64,000 bases of DNA from Chryseosolibacter sp964551035 (GTDB lineage Bacteria > Bacteroidota > Bacteroidia > Cytophagales > Cyclobacteriaceae): NCBI GenBank assembly GCA_964551035.1, contig CAZKBK010000007.1:1-64000 (forward strand), written 5' to 3'. The notes under the pieces are model-generated. The model saw only the letters and a list, made by a program, of their open reading frames with translations, did no database searches and was not told the origin of the DNA. Position numbers and translations under genes: made by a program. This document shows positions 34,878 through 43,871 of the stretch, piece by piece; positions within the stretch are counted from its first letter, which is position 1, and each line of letters begins with the position of its first letter.

Positions 34878-35202
34878 AAGGCTGTAATTTCGCGCGTTAC
34901 CTCAAAGATAGCCAAAGACTTTCGTCCTTTCGTCAAAAAATAAACTGTTTCGGACTATGCTGTCAAGACGCTCAATAAAACATCGCTTAATTCCGCCGCC
35001 AACTTAGACACCCAGTTTCGGATCGATATGGCATTTTTTCTTTGATATTGAAATTCACGAATTGTCAGGGAACCGGCGATATCGCCCTCTTGGGCCACTG
35101 TAGCAAAAAAAACGCATCATCCAACTATTGTTGCTTGAGACCGCGGATTCGCGCTACTATTTAATCGGAGATTCTCAACCATTAAGACCCGAGGGCCCAC
35201 CG
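34878..35202. other. intergenic region beside the AAA/TOPRIM module
   Basis: 325 bases with lower G+C than the flanks. It probably holds the promoter of the AAA gene. No inverted or direct terminal repeats or attachment-site duplication was seen. One 54-codon minus-strand stretch without stops is listed separately. Confidence 0.5.
34955..35098 (-). CDS. possible 47-residue ORF upstream of AAA gene
   Basis: GTG at 35098 could start a 47-residue protein ending RNWVSKLAAELSDVLLS plus four residues, stop at 34955. It is amphipathic and lies 77 bases ahead of the AAA ATPase on the same strand. The stop-free stretch extends only slightly further upstream to a TGA. It could be a third component, a decayed gene remnant, or chance. 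Confidence 0.2.
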   Translation of the reverse strand: MAQEGDIAGSLTIREFQYQRKNAISIRNWVSKLAAELSDVLLSVLTA

Positions 35203-35784
35203 CTACTTCGGAAGTAACTGATGAAGTTGGGCGTATTGCAGGAGCATGATGGTCTTCGCGTCGCGGATCTCGCCAAGGCGCATCATCTCGATCGCCTGCC
35301 GGAAGGGCAACTCCAGCACCTCGATGTTTTCCTCGCCTTCAACGCCGCCGCCCTGGTTCACGCGTTGGGCCTCGTTATATTCGCCAATGAAGAAATAGAG
35401 AATCTCTGTCACGGAACCCGGCGACATGTAGGCCTCAAAAACCTTTTCTACCTTAGCCACGCGATAGCCTGTTTCCTCCTCGGTTTCGCGGCGGATACAT
35501 TCTTCCGGCTCATCCAGGTCGAGCAGGCCCGCGCAGGCCTCGATCATCATGCCATCGGCGTTGCCGTTGACGAACGTGGGGAGCCGGAACTGGCGGGTCA
35601 ACACGACGTTGCCGGTCTCAGGGTTGTAGAGGAGGATTACCGCGCCGTTGCCCCGGTCATACGCTTCCCGGAATTCAGTTTTGAGCTTACCGTGCCGGTC
35701 AGCGATTTCGTATTTGTAGCGGTAGAGCTTGTACCAGTTGTCCGACAGGAGGTCTTTCTCCAGGATCTTTATCTTTTGAGGCAT
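35203..35784 (-). CDS. Nudix hydrolase, NudK-like sugar-nucleotide pyrophosphatase
   Basis: A 193-residue Nudix enzyme with a complete Nudix box (GLLDLDEPEECIRRETEEETG). The N-terminal EFREAYDRGNGAVILLYNPE and QFRLPTFVNGNADG resemble GDP-mannose pyrophosphatase NudK, which splits GDP-mannose to mannose 1-phosphate and GMP. Some ADP-sugar activity is also possible. Cytosolic. About 50 bases upstream is the exonuclease gene on the same strand. Confidence 0.85.
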   Translation of the reverse strand: MPQKIKILEKDLLSDNWYKLYRYKYEIADRHGKLKTEFREAYDRGNGAVILLYNPETGNVVLTRQFRLPTFVNGNADGMMIEACAGLLDLDEPEECIRRETEEETGYRVAKVEKVFEAYMSPGSVTEILYFFIGEYNEAQRVNQGGGVEGEENIEVLELPFRQAIEMMRLGEIRDAKTIMLLQYAQLHQLLPK

Positions 35785-35835
35785 AGCTGATGTGAAGGTT
35801 TTCGTTTGATGAGAAATGCCGGCTTGTCGGCGAAA

Positions 35836-36459
35836 CTATTCGCCGGCCAGCTTGCCATACAATTCCAGACAGACCCACGCGTCCGTTGCGGCATATTCAA
35901 CTTGTTTTTTTGTGAAAGCAGGTGCCTCCCAATTCGATGTCTGCGCACCTTTCGAAATTCTGAAACCCAGCAAGAGCGCCGTAAGCTTCTTGACACTTTC
36001 CACCTGCAGGCCTGCCTGTCGCGCAAGCGTCGACAGGTCGAGAAATCCCGCAGGTTCAAAGGGTTTGAGTTTCTGCAAGGCCCTGATGTCGTCACGAATA
36101 CCTACGCCGGCCTTGATGATATTTTCGTTTTCGAAAAGGGCAATAAGGTCTTGCGTAACGCCGGTGTGATTGAGGCGTACCAGAAACGCTTTTTGAGGTA
36201 CAGCCATCTGCAGCAGGGATACCTTGTAGACCTGTCCTTTCCTGAAACTCGGCCTGGTCTCCGTATCGAATCCGACCACTCCGAATTTTTCAACTTCCCG
36301 GACGATCCTGGGCAAAGCCGCGGGGTCACTAACGACAGTCGTCCTGCCATCAAATGTTTTGAGTGGCAAGTCGTTGATCTCCTCGGCAGAGATGCTGATT
36401 CTCAGATTCGGCGTACCACCATGCTGACTGCCGTTGTAAGAGGCTTCGGGTTCCATCAA
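35836..36459 (-). CDS. DEDDy 3'-5' exonuclease (RNase D-like domain)
   Basis: A 207-residue single-domain DEDD exonuclease. Motif I is VVGFDTETRP (Asp, Glu), motif II is IKAGVGIRDDIRAL and motif III is YAATDAWVCLELY, with the Tyr and Asp of the DEDDy class. It lacks the HRDC domains of full RNase D, as do many Bacteroidetes homologues. Probably trims RNA or DNA 3' ends. The start is divergent from the permease gene. Confidence 0.88.
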   Translation of the reverse strand: MMEPEASYNGSQHGGTPNLRISISAEEINDLPLKTFDGRTTVVSDPAALPRIVREVEKFGVVGFDTETRPSFRKGQVYKVSLLQMAVPQKAFLVRLNHTGVTQDLIALFENENIIKAGVGIRDDIRALQKLKPFEPAGFLDLSTLARQAGLQVESVKKLTALLLGFRISKGAQTSNWEAPAFTKKQVEYAATDAWVCLELYGKLAGE

Positions 36460-36645
36460 AAAAAAATTCCAGATAACTAAAAGTATCAGCAGGATTTATG
36501 GGCTCAAGTTATTAAAAAAAACGCTGGTAACATCCGTCTCACGAAAGTTCGCGAAGATTGAGCGGGGTATATGGTCCAAAATTCCCCCGTTTGCCGCAGC
36601 TGCTTTATTTTTTTGCTAATTTGTCGACGCTTAAAACCTCCCCGA

Positions 36646-38313
36646 ATGGCTAACGCACTGTTCAGAAAGAAACCTCTCGAGACCGTTGTCAACGATGCCG
36701 AAAGCGGAGACGCCACGCAAGGCCGGCTCAGGAAGGTACTCGGCGTACGGGACCTCACGTCGATGGGCATAGCCGCCGTCATCGGCGCAGGAATCTTTTC
36801 AACCATCGGCCAGGCGGCGTACGAGGGAGGCCCGGGCGTTATTTTCCTGTTTATTATTTCAGCCGTCACCTGCGGGTTCACCGCATTGTGCTATGCGGAA
36901 TTTGCCTCACGCGTCCCGGCAGCGGGAAGCGCCTACACCTATTCTTACGTAAGTTTTGGTGAGGTGGCGGCGTGGATCATCGGCTGGGCGCTCATATTGG
37001 AGTACGGTATCGGTAACGTGGTCGTTTCAATCTCATGGAGCAGCTACTTCGTGAACCTCATCGAGGGCCTCGGCCTTCATGTCCCGGCGTGGCTGGCCAC
37101 GGATCCCGAAACCGCCCGACAAGTGTTCCTCCGCGCGCAGGACGCCGGGCAGGATACCGCGAACCTCGCCTGGACAACGGCACCTATGGTGGGCGGCTTC
37201 CGACTCATCGCGAATGTGCCTGCTGCCGTCATCGTGGTACTGATCACCATTCTCGCTTACATCGGCATCCGCGAAAGCAAAAAAAGTGCAAACTTCATGG
37301 TTGGTCTCAAGCTGGTGGTGCTTGCGGCAATTGTGCTGATCGGATTGTTCTACATCGACACCGACAATTGGACACCCTTCATGCCCAACGAGTTTACAGG
37401 AATCCTCAAAGGTGTTTCCGCCGTCTTTTTCGCCTACATTGGTTTCGACGCCATCTCGACAACGGCTGAAGAGTGCAAGGACCCCCAGCGCGACTTACCC
37501 CGCGGAATGATCTATTCATTGATCATTTGTACGGTGATCTACGTGGTCGTCACGCTGGTGATTACCGGCATGGTCAACTACACAGAGTTCGCCAACGTGT
37601 ACGATCCGCTGGCTTACGTCTTTGAAAAAATCGACCTGGCGAAAGTGGGATTTTTCATTTCCATCAGCGCGGTTGTGGCTGCGACCAGTGTACTGCTCGT
37701 GTTCCAGCTTGGACAGCCCCGGATCTGGATGAGCATGAGCCGCGACGGACTCCTGCCAAAAAAGTTCTCGAATATTCATCCGAAGTACCAGACACCTGGA
37801 TTTTCAACGATTGTGACAGGCGTGATCGTGGCAGTACCCTCATTGTTCATTGAGAGCGGGCTGATGACCGATCTCACCAGCATAGGCACCCTGTTTGCGT
37901 TCCTGTTGGTCTGTGGCGGTGTGCTCACCCTTCCAAAGCAGGAGCCCTCGACCGATGGAAGAAAACGCTTCCGGTTGCCCTACATCAATTCACAGTTTAT
38001 CGTACCCCTACTGGTCATTGCCTTCCTTTGGCTGTTTCGGGAGCGGGCGATGGATGCCCTGAGCAACATCGGTGACTCACAACAGCATATCCTTTTTGTG
38101 CTTTTCATGGTGCTCGCCGTCGCGATCGCGGCCGGAAGTTTCATCAGGAAGTTTTCACTCATCCCTGTACTTGGCATGCTTTGCTGCCTGTATTTGATGA
38201 TTGAAATTCCGGCGCGAAGCTGGGCGGTCTTCTTCGGCTGGATGGCCTTTGGGCTCATCGTCTACTTCAGCTACGGATACTCGCGGAGCAAGCTTGCCGC
38301 GGCGCGGTCATAG
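36646..38313 (+). CDS. APC family amino acid permease
   Basis: A 555-residue transporter with about 13-14 helices of the APC superfamily, close to the cationic amino acid transporter (CAT)/YfnA group. Helix 1 has GIAAVIGAGIFSTIGQAA, the unwound substrate site; helix 6 has AVFFAYIGFDAISTTAEECK; and DLPRGMIYSLIICTV follows. Likely an amino acid:proton symporter; the substrate is uncertain. ATG at 36646 chosen over an in-frame start at 36571. A TAATTTG stretch at 36618-36624 could be its -7 element. It converges with rnhB, 6 bases apart. Confidence 0.9.
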   Translation: MANALFRKKPLETVVNDAESGDATQGRLRKVLGVRDLTSMGIAAVIGAGIFSTIGQAAYEGGPGVIFLFIISAVTCGFTALCYAEFASRVPAAGSAYTYSYVSFGEVAAWIIGWALILEYGIGNVVVSISWSSYFVNLIEGLGLHVPAWLATDPETARQVFLRAQDAGQDTANLAWTTAPMVGGFRLIANVPAAVIVVLITILAYIGIRESKKSANFMVGLKLVVLAAIVLIGLFYIDTDNWTPFMPNEFTGILKGVSAVFFAYIGFDAISTTAEECKDPQRDLPRGMIYSLIICTVIYVVVTLVITGMVNYTEFANVYDPLAYVFEKIDLAKVGFFISISAVVAATSVLLVFQLGQPRIWMSMSRDGLLPKKFSNIHPKYQTPGFSTIVTGVIVAVPSLFIESGLMTDLTSIGTLFAFLLVCGGVLTLPKQEPSTDGRKRFRLPYINSQFIVPLLVIAFLWLFRERAMDALSNIGDSQQHILFVLFMVLAVAIAAGSFIRKFSLIPVLGMLCCLYLMIEIPARSWAVFFGWMAFGLIVYFSYGYSRSKLAAARS

Positions 38314-38319
38314 CCAGTG

Positions 38320-38925
38320 CTAAAGATTGTCAAACAGTTCGAGCTGTTCCGGCAGAAGCGTAAAGGATTTTCGGTGGTAAGGAGTAATTCCGAGTTGCCG
38401 GATGCCTTCGCGATGCTCCGGTGTAGGGTAGCCAACGTTAGTCTCCCACCCATAACCAGTGAATTGCACGGCGAGTTTAGCCATTAGCTCATCGCGGTAA
38501 GTCTTTGCCAACACCGAGGCCGCCGCGATGGACAAATATTTCCCATCACCCTTCACCACGCACTCGTGCCGAACGTCGCGCCAGGGGTTGAACCGGTTGC
38601 CATCGATGAGAAGGAGCTGCGGCGAGGTTTCAAGTTTGTCCAGGGCGAGGTGCATCGCCTTGAACGACGCATTGAGAATGTTGATCTCGTCTATTTCGTC
38701 GTGCGACACTTCGGCGACAGCCCAGGCAAGGGCATCCCTTTCAATCTCCAGGCGCAATGCTTCCCGCTGTTCGCGTTTGAGTTGCTTGGAATCGTTGAGG
38801 AGTTTGTGCCGATATCGTTTTGGAAGAATGACGGCTGCAGCTACCACCGGGCCCGCAAGGCAGCCCCGGCCGGCTTCATCACATCCCGCTTCGATTAGAT
38901 CTTTCGTAAATGACGATCGCAACAT
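38320..38925 (-). CDS. rnhB: ribonuclease HII
   Basis: A 201-residue RNase HII, which cuts RNA in RNA-DNA hybrids and removes single misincorporated ribonucleotides. The first active-site motif is EAGCDEAGRGCLAGPVVAAA (Asp-Glu then GRG), followed by LNDSKQLKREQRE, the catalytic Asp in LLIDGNRF, and KGDGKYLSIAAASVLAKTYRD. ATG at 38925 gives the standard N-terminus; the longer frame upstream is not conserved in appearance. Confidence 0.95.
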   Translation of the reverse strand: MLRSSFTKDLIEAGCDEAGRGCLAGPVVAAAVILPKRYRHKLLNDSKQLKREQREALRLEIERDALAWAVAEVSHDEIDEINILNASFKAMHLALDKLETSPQLLLIDGNRFNPWRDVRHECVVKGDGKYLSIAAASVLAKTYRDELMAKLAVQFTGYGWETNVGYPTPEHREGIRQLGITPYHRKSFTLLPEQLELFDNL

Positions 38926-39078
38926 ATCCGAAATTCGCCCGTCGTAAAAGTAATTCAAAAGCGCAGACGCGAAAAGAAATTGATAGCTTTGAAAAAATGT
39001 CGGATCGCGCCACCGCAGCGGGAGCGACGTTAGCGAATTCAGTATCAGCCCGGTAGGCACCCAGCGTTAAACACAACC

Positions 39079-39636
39079 ATGGATAACGAAAAAATAAAAA
39101 ATCCCTGGCAGACCTTGTCGGGAAATGTCGTGTACGACAACCCGTGGATCACCGTGACCGAATTTCAGGTCATTAACCCATCGGGCGGCCGGGGGATCTA
39201 CGGGAAAGTGCATTTCAAGAATCTGGCCATCGGGATCGTGGCCCTGGATGATGCACTTAATACCTGGCTCGTGGGGCAATACCGATACACCCTCGACGAA
39301 TGGTCATGGGAGATTCCGGAAGGCGGTGGCCCCATGAATGAAGATCCCGTCTCGTCGGCGCAGCGTGAATTAAAAGAAGAGACCGGGATCACTGCCGGCC
39401 GCTGGCAGCAGGTCGTGAAACTGCACACCTCGAATTCAGTCACCGATGAAACGGGATTCGTTTTCCTCGCCGAGGACCTGCTATTCGGTGAACCTTCCCT
39501 TGAAGAGACGGAGGCCGGAATGAAAGTCATGAAGCTGCCTTTAACAGAGGCCCTGCGGATGGTCGAGGTGGGGAAGATTACAGACTCACTGAGCGTGATG
39601 GGGCTCCTCCGCGTTGCGCGCATGAAAGGCCTCTAG
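39079..39636 (+). CDS. Nudix hydrolase, ADP-sugar pyrophosphatase-like
   Basis: A 185-residue Nudix enzyme with the intact box GGPMNEDPVSSAQRELKEET then GI. The N-terminal WQTLSGNVVYDNPWITVTEF and WLVGQYRYTLDEWSWEIPEG are typical of ADP-ribose/ADP-sugar pyrophosphatases. Cytosolic. It is divergent from rnhB and starts a plus-strand run continuing through the thioesterase and PlsC genes. Confidence 0.88.
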   Translation: MDNEKIKNPWQTLSGNVVYDNPWITVTEFQVINPSGGRGIYGKVHFKNLAIGIVALDDALNTWLVGQYRYTLDEWSWEIPEGGGPMNEDPVSSAQRELKEETGITAGRWQQVVKLHTSNSVTDETGFVFLAEDLLFGEPSLEETEAGMKVMKLPLTEALRMVEVGKITDSLSVMGLLRVARMKGL

Positions 39637-39680
39637 CCGTATTCTCCAGGATTTTGTTATCTTTTGAGAAATAATCCCAC

Positions 39681-40238
39681 ATGTCCACTCCACAGGCCCG
39701 GCCCGTCAAATACTCAAAAACTACGATCACCGAGTTGATGATCCCCTCCTACGCCAACTTCGGCGGGAAGATCCACGGTGGTATTCTCCTTTCGCTAATG
39801 GACAAGGTCGCCTATGCCTGCGCGAGCAAACATTCGGGCACCTACTGCGTGACGGTTTCTGTCGATAAAGTCGAGTTTCTCCAACCGGTTGAGGTCGGCG
39901 AACTCGTTTCCCTCAAGGCGTCGGTGAACTACGTGGGGAGAAGCTCCCTGATCGTGGGCATCCGGGTGGAAGCCCAGCATGTAAAACACGGTGCGACGAA
40001 ACATACGAACTCGTCGTACTTCACCATGGTAGCGAAGGGTGACGACGAAAAACCCTGCACGGTTCCAAAACTCATCCTCGAAAACACGGAAGAGGTAAAG
40101 CGATTCATTGAATGCATGAGGATGAAGGAAATCAAGCAGTCTATCAACGCCCGGATGGATGATGCGCGTTCGACCATCGAAGTTTCGCGCGCCGACACCC
40201 TCCTCAAAGATGAGCGCTGCGAGATTCAACTCCCCTAG
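39681..40238 (+). CDS. acyl-CoA thioesterase (hot-dog fold)
   Basis: A 185-residue hot-dog thioesterase of the YciA/BFIT-like acyl-CoA hydrolase group. The signature is NFGGKIHGGILLSLMDKVAY, including the catalytic Asp, followed by VTVSVDKVEFLQPVEVGELV and VGRSSLIVGIRVEAQ. It releases free fatty acid and CoA from acyl-CoA. It has a C-terminal extension of about 40 residues beyond the hot-dog core. Confidence 0.88.
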   Translation: MSTPQARPVKYSKTTITELMIPSYANFGGKIHGGILLSLMDKVAYACASKHSGTYCVTVSVDKVEFLQPVEVGELVSLKASVNYVGRSSLIVGIRVEAQHVKHGATKHTNSSYFTMVAKGDDEKPCTVPKLILENTEEVKRFIECMRMKEIKQSINARMDDARSTIEVSRADTLLKDERCEIQLP

Positions 40239-40300
40239 AAATACGTTTTCATCCAGCCAGGCGGCATTATAATTGCTCATTTTCCAAGAAAAAAACATGT

Positions 40301-40945
40301 ATGAAACCGCGGAAAACATCTCTGGTTGCTGCATTGATACTATGGAGCACCACAACCGTTTTTAGTCAGGATTCACCGGCCACGTATTCACAAGATATCG
40401 GGTTTGGTGCAGGTTCCATCCTTTCGGGATTGTTCGGCAGTGGCACGGGGCCCGCCACATTCCTGTATAAGAAATACACGCACGACACCCAGGCCCGACG
40501 GCTCGGGATCACCCTCTCTACATCGCTTCGGGATGGGAGTGGCACCGACTTCCAGGGTGCCCCGACCGGAGACGACTACACAGCGGCTAACATTGAGATC
40601 CTCGTGGGAAAGGAATTTCAAAAGCCTATTGCCGGGCGTTGGGTGTGGTACTACGGTGGCGACATCGTCCCGGGATTTGGAATTCAAAAGTTCAGCGGAA
40701 CAGCTCCAAATGCCCAGAACTGGCGAGAGGTGAATTTTGATGTAGCCATCAGGCCGTTCCTTGGCCTGCGGTTCAACATTAATGAACGCCTTTACCTTGC
40801 CACCGAGACCGGTGCGCGTCTTGCCTATAACTACCGCATGCGCACAGACGAAAATCCGAACGGCCAAAGTGCCGAGCGTTCGGACGGCACCATCGCATTG
40901 GGCGCATTCGCCGCAACGAGCATTTACATTTACTATCGCTTCTGA
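40301..40945 (+). CDS. predicted outer-membrane beta-barrel protein
   Basis: A 214-residue exported protein that I do not recognise specifically. It has a signal peptide (MKPRKTSLVAALILWSTTTVFSQ), then alternating hydrophobic strands with aromatic ends, for example EILVGKEFQKPIAGRWVWYY and LYLATETGARLAYNYR, and ends in an aromatic residue (IYIYYRF), as barrel proteins recognised by BAM do. Probably a small outer-membrane barrel. No operon partner is obvious. Confidence 0.65.
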   Translation: MKPRKTSLVAALILWSTTTVFSQDSPATYSQDIGFGAGSILSGLFGSGTGPATFLYKKYTHDTQARRLGITLSTSLRDGSGTDFQGAPTGDDYTAANIEILVGKEFQKPIAGRWVWYYGGDIVPGFGIQKFSGTAPNAQNWREVNFDVAIRPFLGLRFNINERLYLATETGARLAYNYRMRTDENPNGQSAERSDGTIALGAFAATSIYIYYRF

Positions 40946-40984
40946 AGGTTATTTTCATGGGTTCAATTTTCGTATTTTGAACCC

Positions 40985-41737
40985 ATGAATTTGATCCGAA
41001 GGTTATACACTGCCTATAGCCTCATCGTTTTCGTCATTCTGTTTCTTGCATTCTTCCCACTGCTCATGGTTCCGGTCCTGTTGAAAGATCGTTTCCAACT
41101 GGTGGGCGTCATCAACCGATGGTGGGCCAGGTCCCTCTTTTTTTTCTGCGGCATGCCATGGTCCGTGATCTACCACCACAAACCCGACCCCTCAAAGCAG
41201 TACATCTTTTGTCCCAATCATTTTTCCTACCTCGATATTGTGACCATGGGCCTGAACGACCACAACACGATCTTTGTCGGCAAGAATGACATGGAGCACA
41301 TCCCGCTGTTCGGGTTCATGTACCGGAGGCTACACATCACCGTCGACCGCAACAAACTGAAAAGCCGGTACTCTACGATGGTGAGAACCCTGCAAGCGCT
41401 GGATGAAGGCAAGAGTCTGGTGATCTTCCCTGAAGGAGGAATTGTCACGGAGGGAGACCCTGTGATGGCCACCTTTAAGAATGGTGCATTTAGGGCATCC
41501 ATCGAGAAACAAATCCCCATCGTGCCGGTTACAATTCCGTATAATTGGATAATTTTACCGCCTCAAGAATTCGTCCTCCACCGGCGATCGGTGAAGGCGA
41601 TCTTTCACGCACCGATCGACCCGGCCGCGTACAAGATAAGAGACCTTGATGCGTACAAGCAACACGTGCGGAACGTTATTGAGAACGAGTTACGTCAGGA
41701 ATTAAATAATGAAGATCGACAAGGAACATTTGGATAG
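40985..41737 (+). CDS. plsC: 1-acylglycerol-3-phosphate acyltransferase (PlsC)
   Basis: A 250-residue PlsC-family acyltransferase that adds the second acyl chain to lysophosphatidate in phospholipid synthesis. One N-terminal membrane helix is followed by block I CPNHFSYLDI (NHx4D), then VGKNDMEHIPLFGFMYR, and block III VIFPEGGIVTEGD. The gene overlaps gatC by 29 bases. A second PlsC paralogue lies just downstream, so functional division is possible. Confidence 0.9.
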   Translation: MNLIRRLYTAYSLIVFVILFLAFFPLLMVPVLLKDRFQLVGVINRWWARSLFFFCGMPWSVIYHHKPDPSKQYIFCPNHFSYLDIVTMGLNDHNTIFVGKNDMEHIPLFGFMYRRLHITVDRNKLKSRYSTMVRTLQALDEGKSLVIFPEGGIVTEGDPVMATFKNGAFRASIEKQIPIVPVTIPYNWIILPPQEFVLHRRSVKAIFHAPIDPAAYKIRDLDAYKQHVRNVIENELRQELNNEDRQGTFG

Positions 41738-41996
41738 GATCGCGCACCTGGCAAGGCTGGAGTTGGACGAACGCGACGCCGAGAAAATGATGCGGGATAT
41801 GTCGGCGATCGTGGCGTGGGTTGAAAAACTGAGCGAAGTGGATACCACAGGCGTCGATCCGCTCACCACGATGTCACACGAGGTCAATGTGTTTCGCGAA
41901 GACGAGGTCCTCGAACACCTTCCCCACGACAGGGCGCTTGCCAACGCGCCAAAGAAAGATCAGGACTATTTCCGCGTTCCGAAAGTCATCGAATAA
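41709..41996 (+). CDS. gatC: Asp/Glu-tRNA amidotransferase subunit C
   Basis: A 95-residue GatC, which clamps GatA and GatB in the GatCAB complex that makes Gln-tRNA(Gln) or Asn-tRNA(Asn). Signatures are LDRIAHLARLELDERDAEKM, VDTTGVDPLTTMSHEVN, FREDEVLEHL and DYFRVPKVIE at the end. gatA and gatB are not nearby. It overlaps the plsC end by 29 bases in another frame, implying coupling. Confidence 0.93.
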   Translation: MKIDKEHLDRIAHLARLELDERDAEKMMRDMSAIVAWVEKLSEVDTTGVDPLTTMSHEVNVFREDEVLEHLPHDRALANAPKKDQDYFRVPKVIE

Positions 41997-42005
41997 ACCA
42001 CTCCT

Positions 42006-42749
42006 TTGAAGGCCATACGCTCCATTGCCGGCACCCTTTACATTTTTTGGGTATTTCTCGTATTTACGGGTTTCATGCTGCTTTACCTACCGGGGATTGT
42101 CTTGCCGTTCTTTTTCGGTCAGCGCGCGGGTAGTGTCGGCTATTTTTTCCTTTTCCTTTGGTCGTGGACCTTCAGTATGCTGACATTCATCCGTTATCGT
42201 TTTCATGGCCGTGAACATTTCCGGAAGGGACAGCCCTACATTTACGTGAGCAATCATACCTCGTTCCTCGACCTGCCGGGCATACGCATGTTGATACCGG
42301 GACAGTTCAGGCCGCTGGCAAAGAAAGAACTTCGAAAGATCCCGGTCTTCGGATGGATCGCGCAAGCCGCCACCGTGATCGTCGATCGTTCGAGCACGGA
42401 GAGCAGGAGGAAAAGCATCGAAAGGCTCAAGGCCACGCTGCGGCACGGCATCTCAATCCTGATCTTTGCCGAAGGCACCCAGAACCGGACCTCGGAAATG
42501 CTTCAGCCCTTCCACGACGGCGCCTTCCGCATCGCCGTAGATACCCAACAGCCCATACTGCCAATGGTCGTAATCGGCGCCGGAAAACTGATGCCGCCGG
42601 GGACCATCCGCCTTAAACCCGGTCTGATCCGTATCTTTGTCGGCGAAGAGATTTCAACCGAAGGGCTTACGCCCGCGGATGTGAAGGCGTTAAAGACCCG
42701 AACATTTCAGGTGATGGAAAAAATGATTTCGACGAATTCAGCACAATAG
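42006..42749 (+). CDS. PlsC-family acyltransferase, second paralogue
   Basis: A 247-residue acyltransferase distinct from the one at 40985. It begins with TTG and has two N-terminal hydrophobic helices. NHTSFLDLPG (NHx4D), PLAKKELRKIPVFGW and LIFAEGTQNR give the active site and glycerol-phosphate binding blocks. Probably acts on lysophosphatidate or a related lipid in the inner membrane. It follows gatC by 9 bases and abuts the next gene without a gap. Confidence 0.9.
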   Translation: MKAIRSIAGTLYIFWVFLVFTGFMLLYLPGIVLPFFFGQRAGSVGYFFLFLWSWTFSMLTFIRYRFHGREHFRKGQPYIYVSNHTSFLDLPGIRMLIPGQFRPLAKKELRKIPVFGWIAQAATVIVDRSSTESRRKSIERLKATLRHGISILIFAEGTQNRTSEMLQPFHDGAFRIAVDTQQPILPMVVIGAGKLMPPGTIRLKPGLIRIFVGEEISTEGLTPADVKALKTRTFQVMEKMISTNSAQ

Positions 42750-43217
42750 ATGCAAGACACCTCGTACCGAAGCAGACTTCTCGCGCTTACCATCGTCACG
42801 TCGAGTCCCATCGTCGCCATGTTCTTGTTTGGCAGCGTCGTGTACTACCTTCATACCTATGAGCATTTCTCGCGCAACGCGGAATTGATCCGCGTGTTCA
42901 TGTGGATCGTTCCTACAGCCCTTACGGCGTGCCTCGGCATCTCTTTTATCGTCTTCAGGGCGGCGATTGGAAGAATCGCAAAAAGTACGTCGTTAGAGGA
43001 GAAGTTTTCTAAATACCAAAATGCGGTCATCCTGCGAATGGCCCTTATTGAGACGCCCGGCCTGCTGGGATGTGTAGCCGCGCTGACAACCGGTTATCTT
43101 TATTTCCTCGGAGCGGCGTTCATCGTGACCGTGATCTTTCTGTTTCTCCGACCATCGGTATTTACCATCGCCTCCGATCTGGCCCTCAGCAAAGAGGAAA
43201 CGGAATTGTTAAAATAA
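42750..43217 (+). CDS. small membrane protein of unknown function
   Basis: A 155-residue protein I do not recognise, with four hydrophobic helices (for example IVAMFLFGSVVYYLH and GVAALTTGYLYFLGAAFIVT-like regions). Its ATG follows the acyltransferase stop directly, so it likely belongs to that transcript and may be a lipid-related membrane accessory. No catalytic motif is visible. It converges with rsmG. Confidence 0.65.
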   Translation: MQDTSYRSRLLALTIVTSSPIVAMFLFGSVVYYLHTYEHFSRNAELIRVFMWIVPTALTACLGISFIVFRAAIGRIAKSTSLEEKFSKYQNAVILRMALIETPGLLGCVAALTTGYLYFLGAAFIVTVIFLFLRPSVFTIASDLALSKEETELLK

Positions 43218-43224
43218 AGAGGGA

Positions 43225-43857
43225 CTACGCCAAAGGAACATAGACGATTTTCTTCGTCTCAAAAAAATCCTCCGAAAAATAACCCGCCAGGTCAAAGAGT
43301 TGATAGGGCTTGTGCAGTTCCGCGAGCTCTTCGCGAAGGTCGCCGCCTTTGAGGTAGAGAATGCCGTTATAAAGCTCCTGCCCGGAGTGTTTTTTCACCT
43401 TCCGGTGCACCCACCCGTAAAACGCTTTCAACCGCGTTACCGCCCTGCTGACGACAAAATCGAACTCGCCCTTCACCTGTTCGGCGCGAATTTGTGTAGC
43501 CGAGACGTTGCGGAGGCCCAGCGATTCGGCAACATGTTGAACAACCGTTATCTTTTTGCCGATGGAATCGACCAGAAGGAAAGACGTTTCCGGGAAAAGA
43601 ATGGCAAGCGGAATACCGGGGAAGCCGCCTCCCGTACCGACATCAAGCACGGATGTTCCCGGATTGAAGCTTGTGACCTTCGCGATGCCCAGCGAATGAA
43701 GCACGTGGTTGACGTACAGGTTGTCAATGTCCTTTCGGGAGATGACGTTGATCTTGTTGTTCCAATCGCGATAGAGCGGAAAAAGCTGTGAAAACTGGTC
43801 CTTCTGAACTTGCGACAAGTCGGGGAAATACCGGAATATGACGTCTGCGCCGTGCAA
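43225..43857 (-). CDS. rsmG: 16S rRNA (guanine-527-N7)-methyltransferase
   Basis: A 210-residue RsmG (GidB), which methylates G527 of 16S rRNA using SAM. The SAM-binding stretch is VLDVGTGGGFPGIPLAILFP, preceded by WNNKINVISRKDIDNLYVNH and followed by VVSRAVTRLKAFYGW, all classical. Loss of this enzyme gives low-level streptomycin resistance in other bacteria. It follows the sigma factor gene by 14 bases. Confidence 0.95.
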   Translation of the reverse strand: MHGADVIFRYFPDLSQVQKDQFSQLFPLYRDWNNKINVISRKDIDNLYVNHVLHSLGIAKVTSFNPGTSVLDVGTGGGFPGIPLAILFPETSFLLVDSIGKKITVVQHVAESLGLRNVSATQIRAEQVKGEFDFVVSRAVTRLKAFYGWVHRKVKKHSGQELYNGILYLKGGDLREELAELHKPYQLFDLAGYFSEDFFETKKIVYVPLA

Positions 43858-43871
43858 CTGAATGGGGCGTC

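Noticed and set aside
35114..35184. Selenoprotein-like read-through of TGA in the region upstream of the AAA gene
   Set aside because: The minus-strand frame continues on both sides of the TGA, but I see no SECIS-like hairpin and the upstream 21 codons look random.
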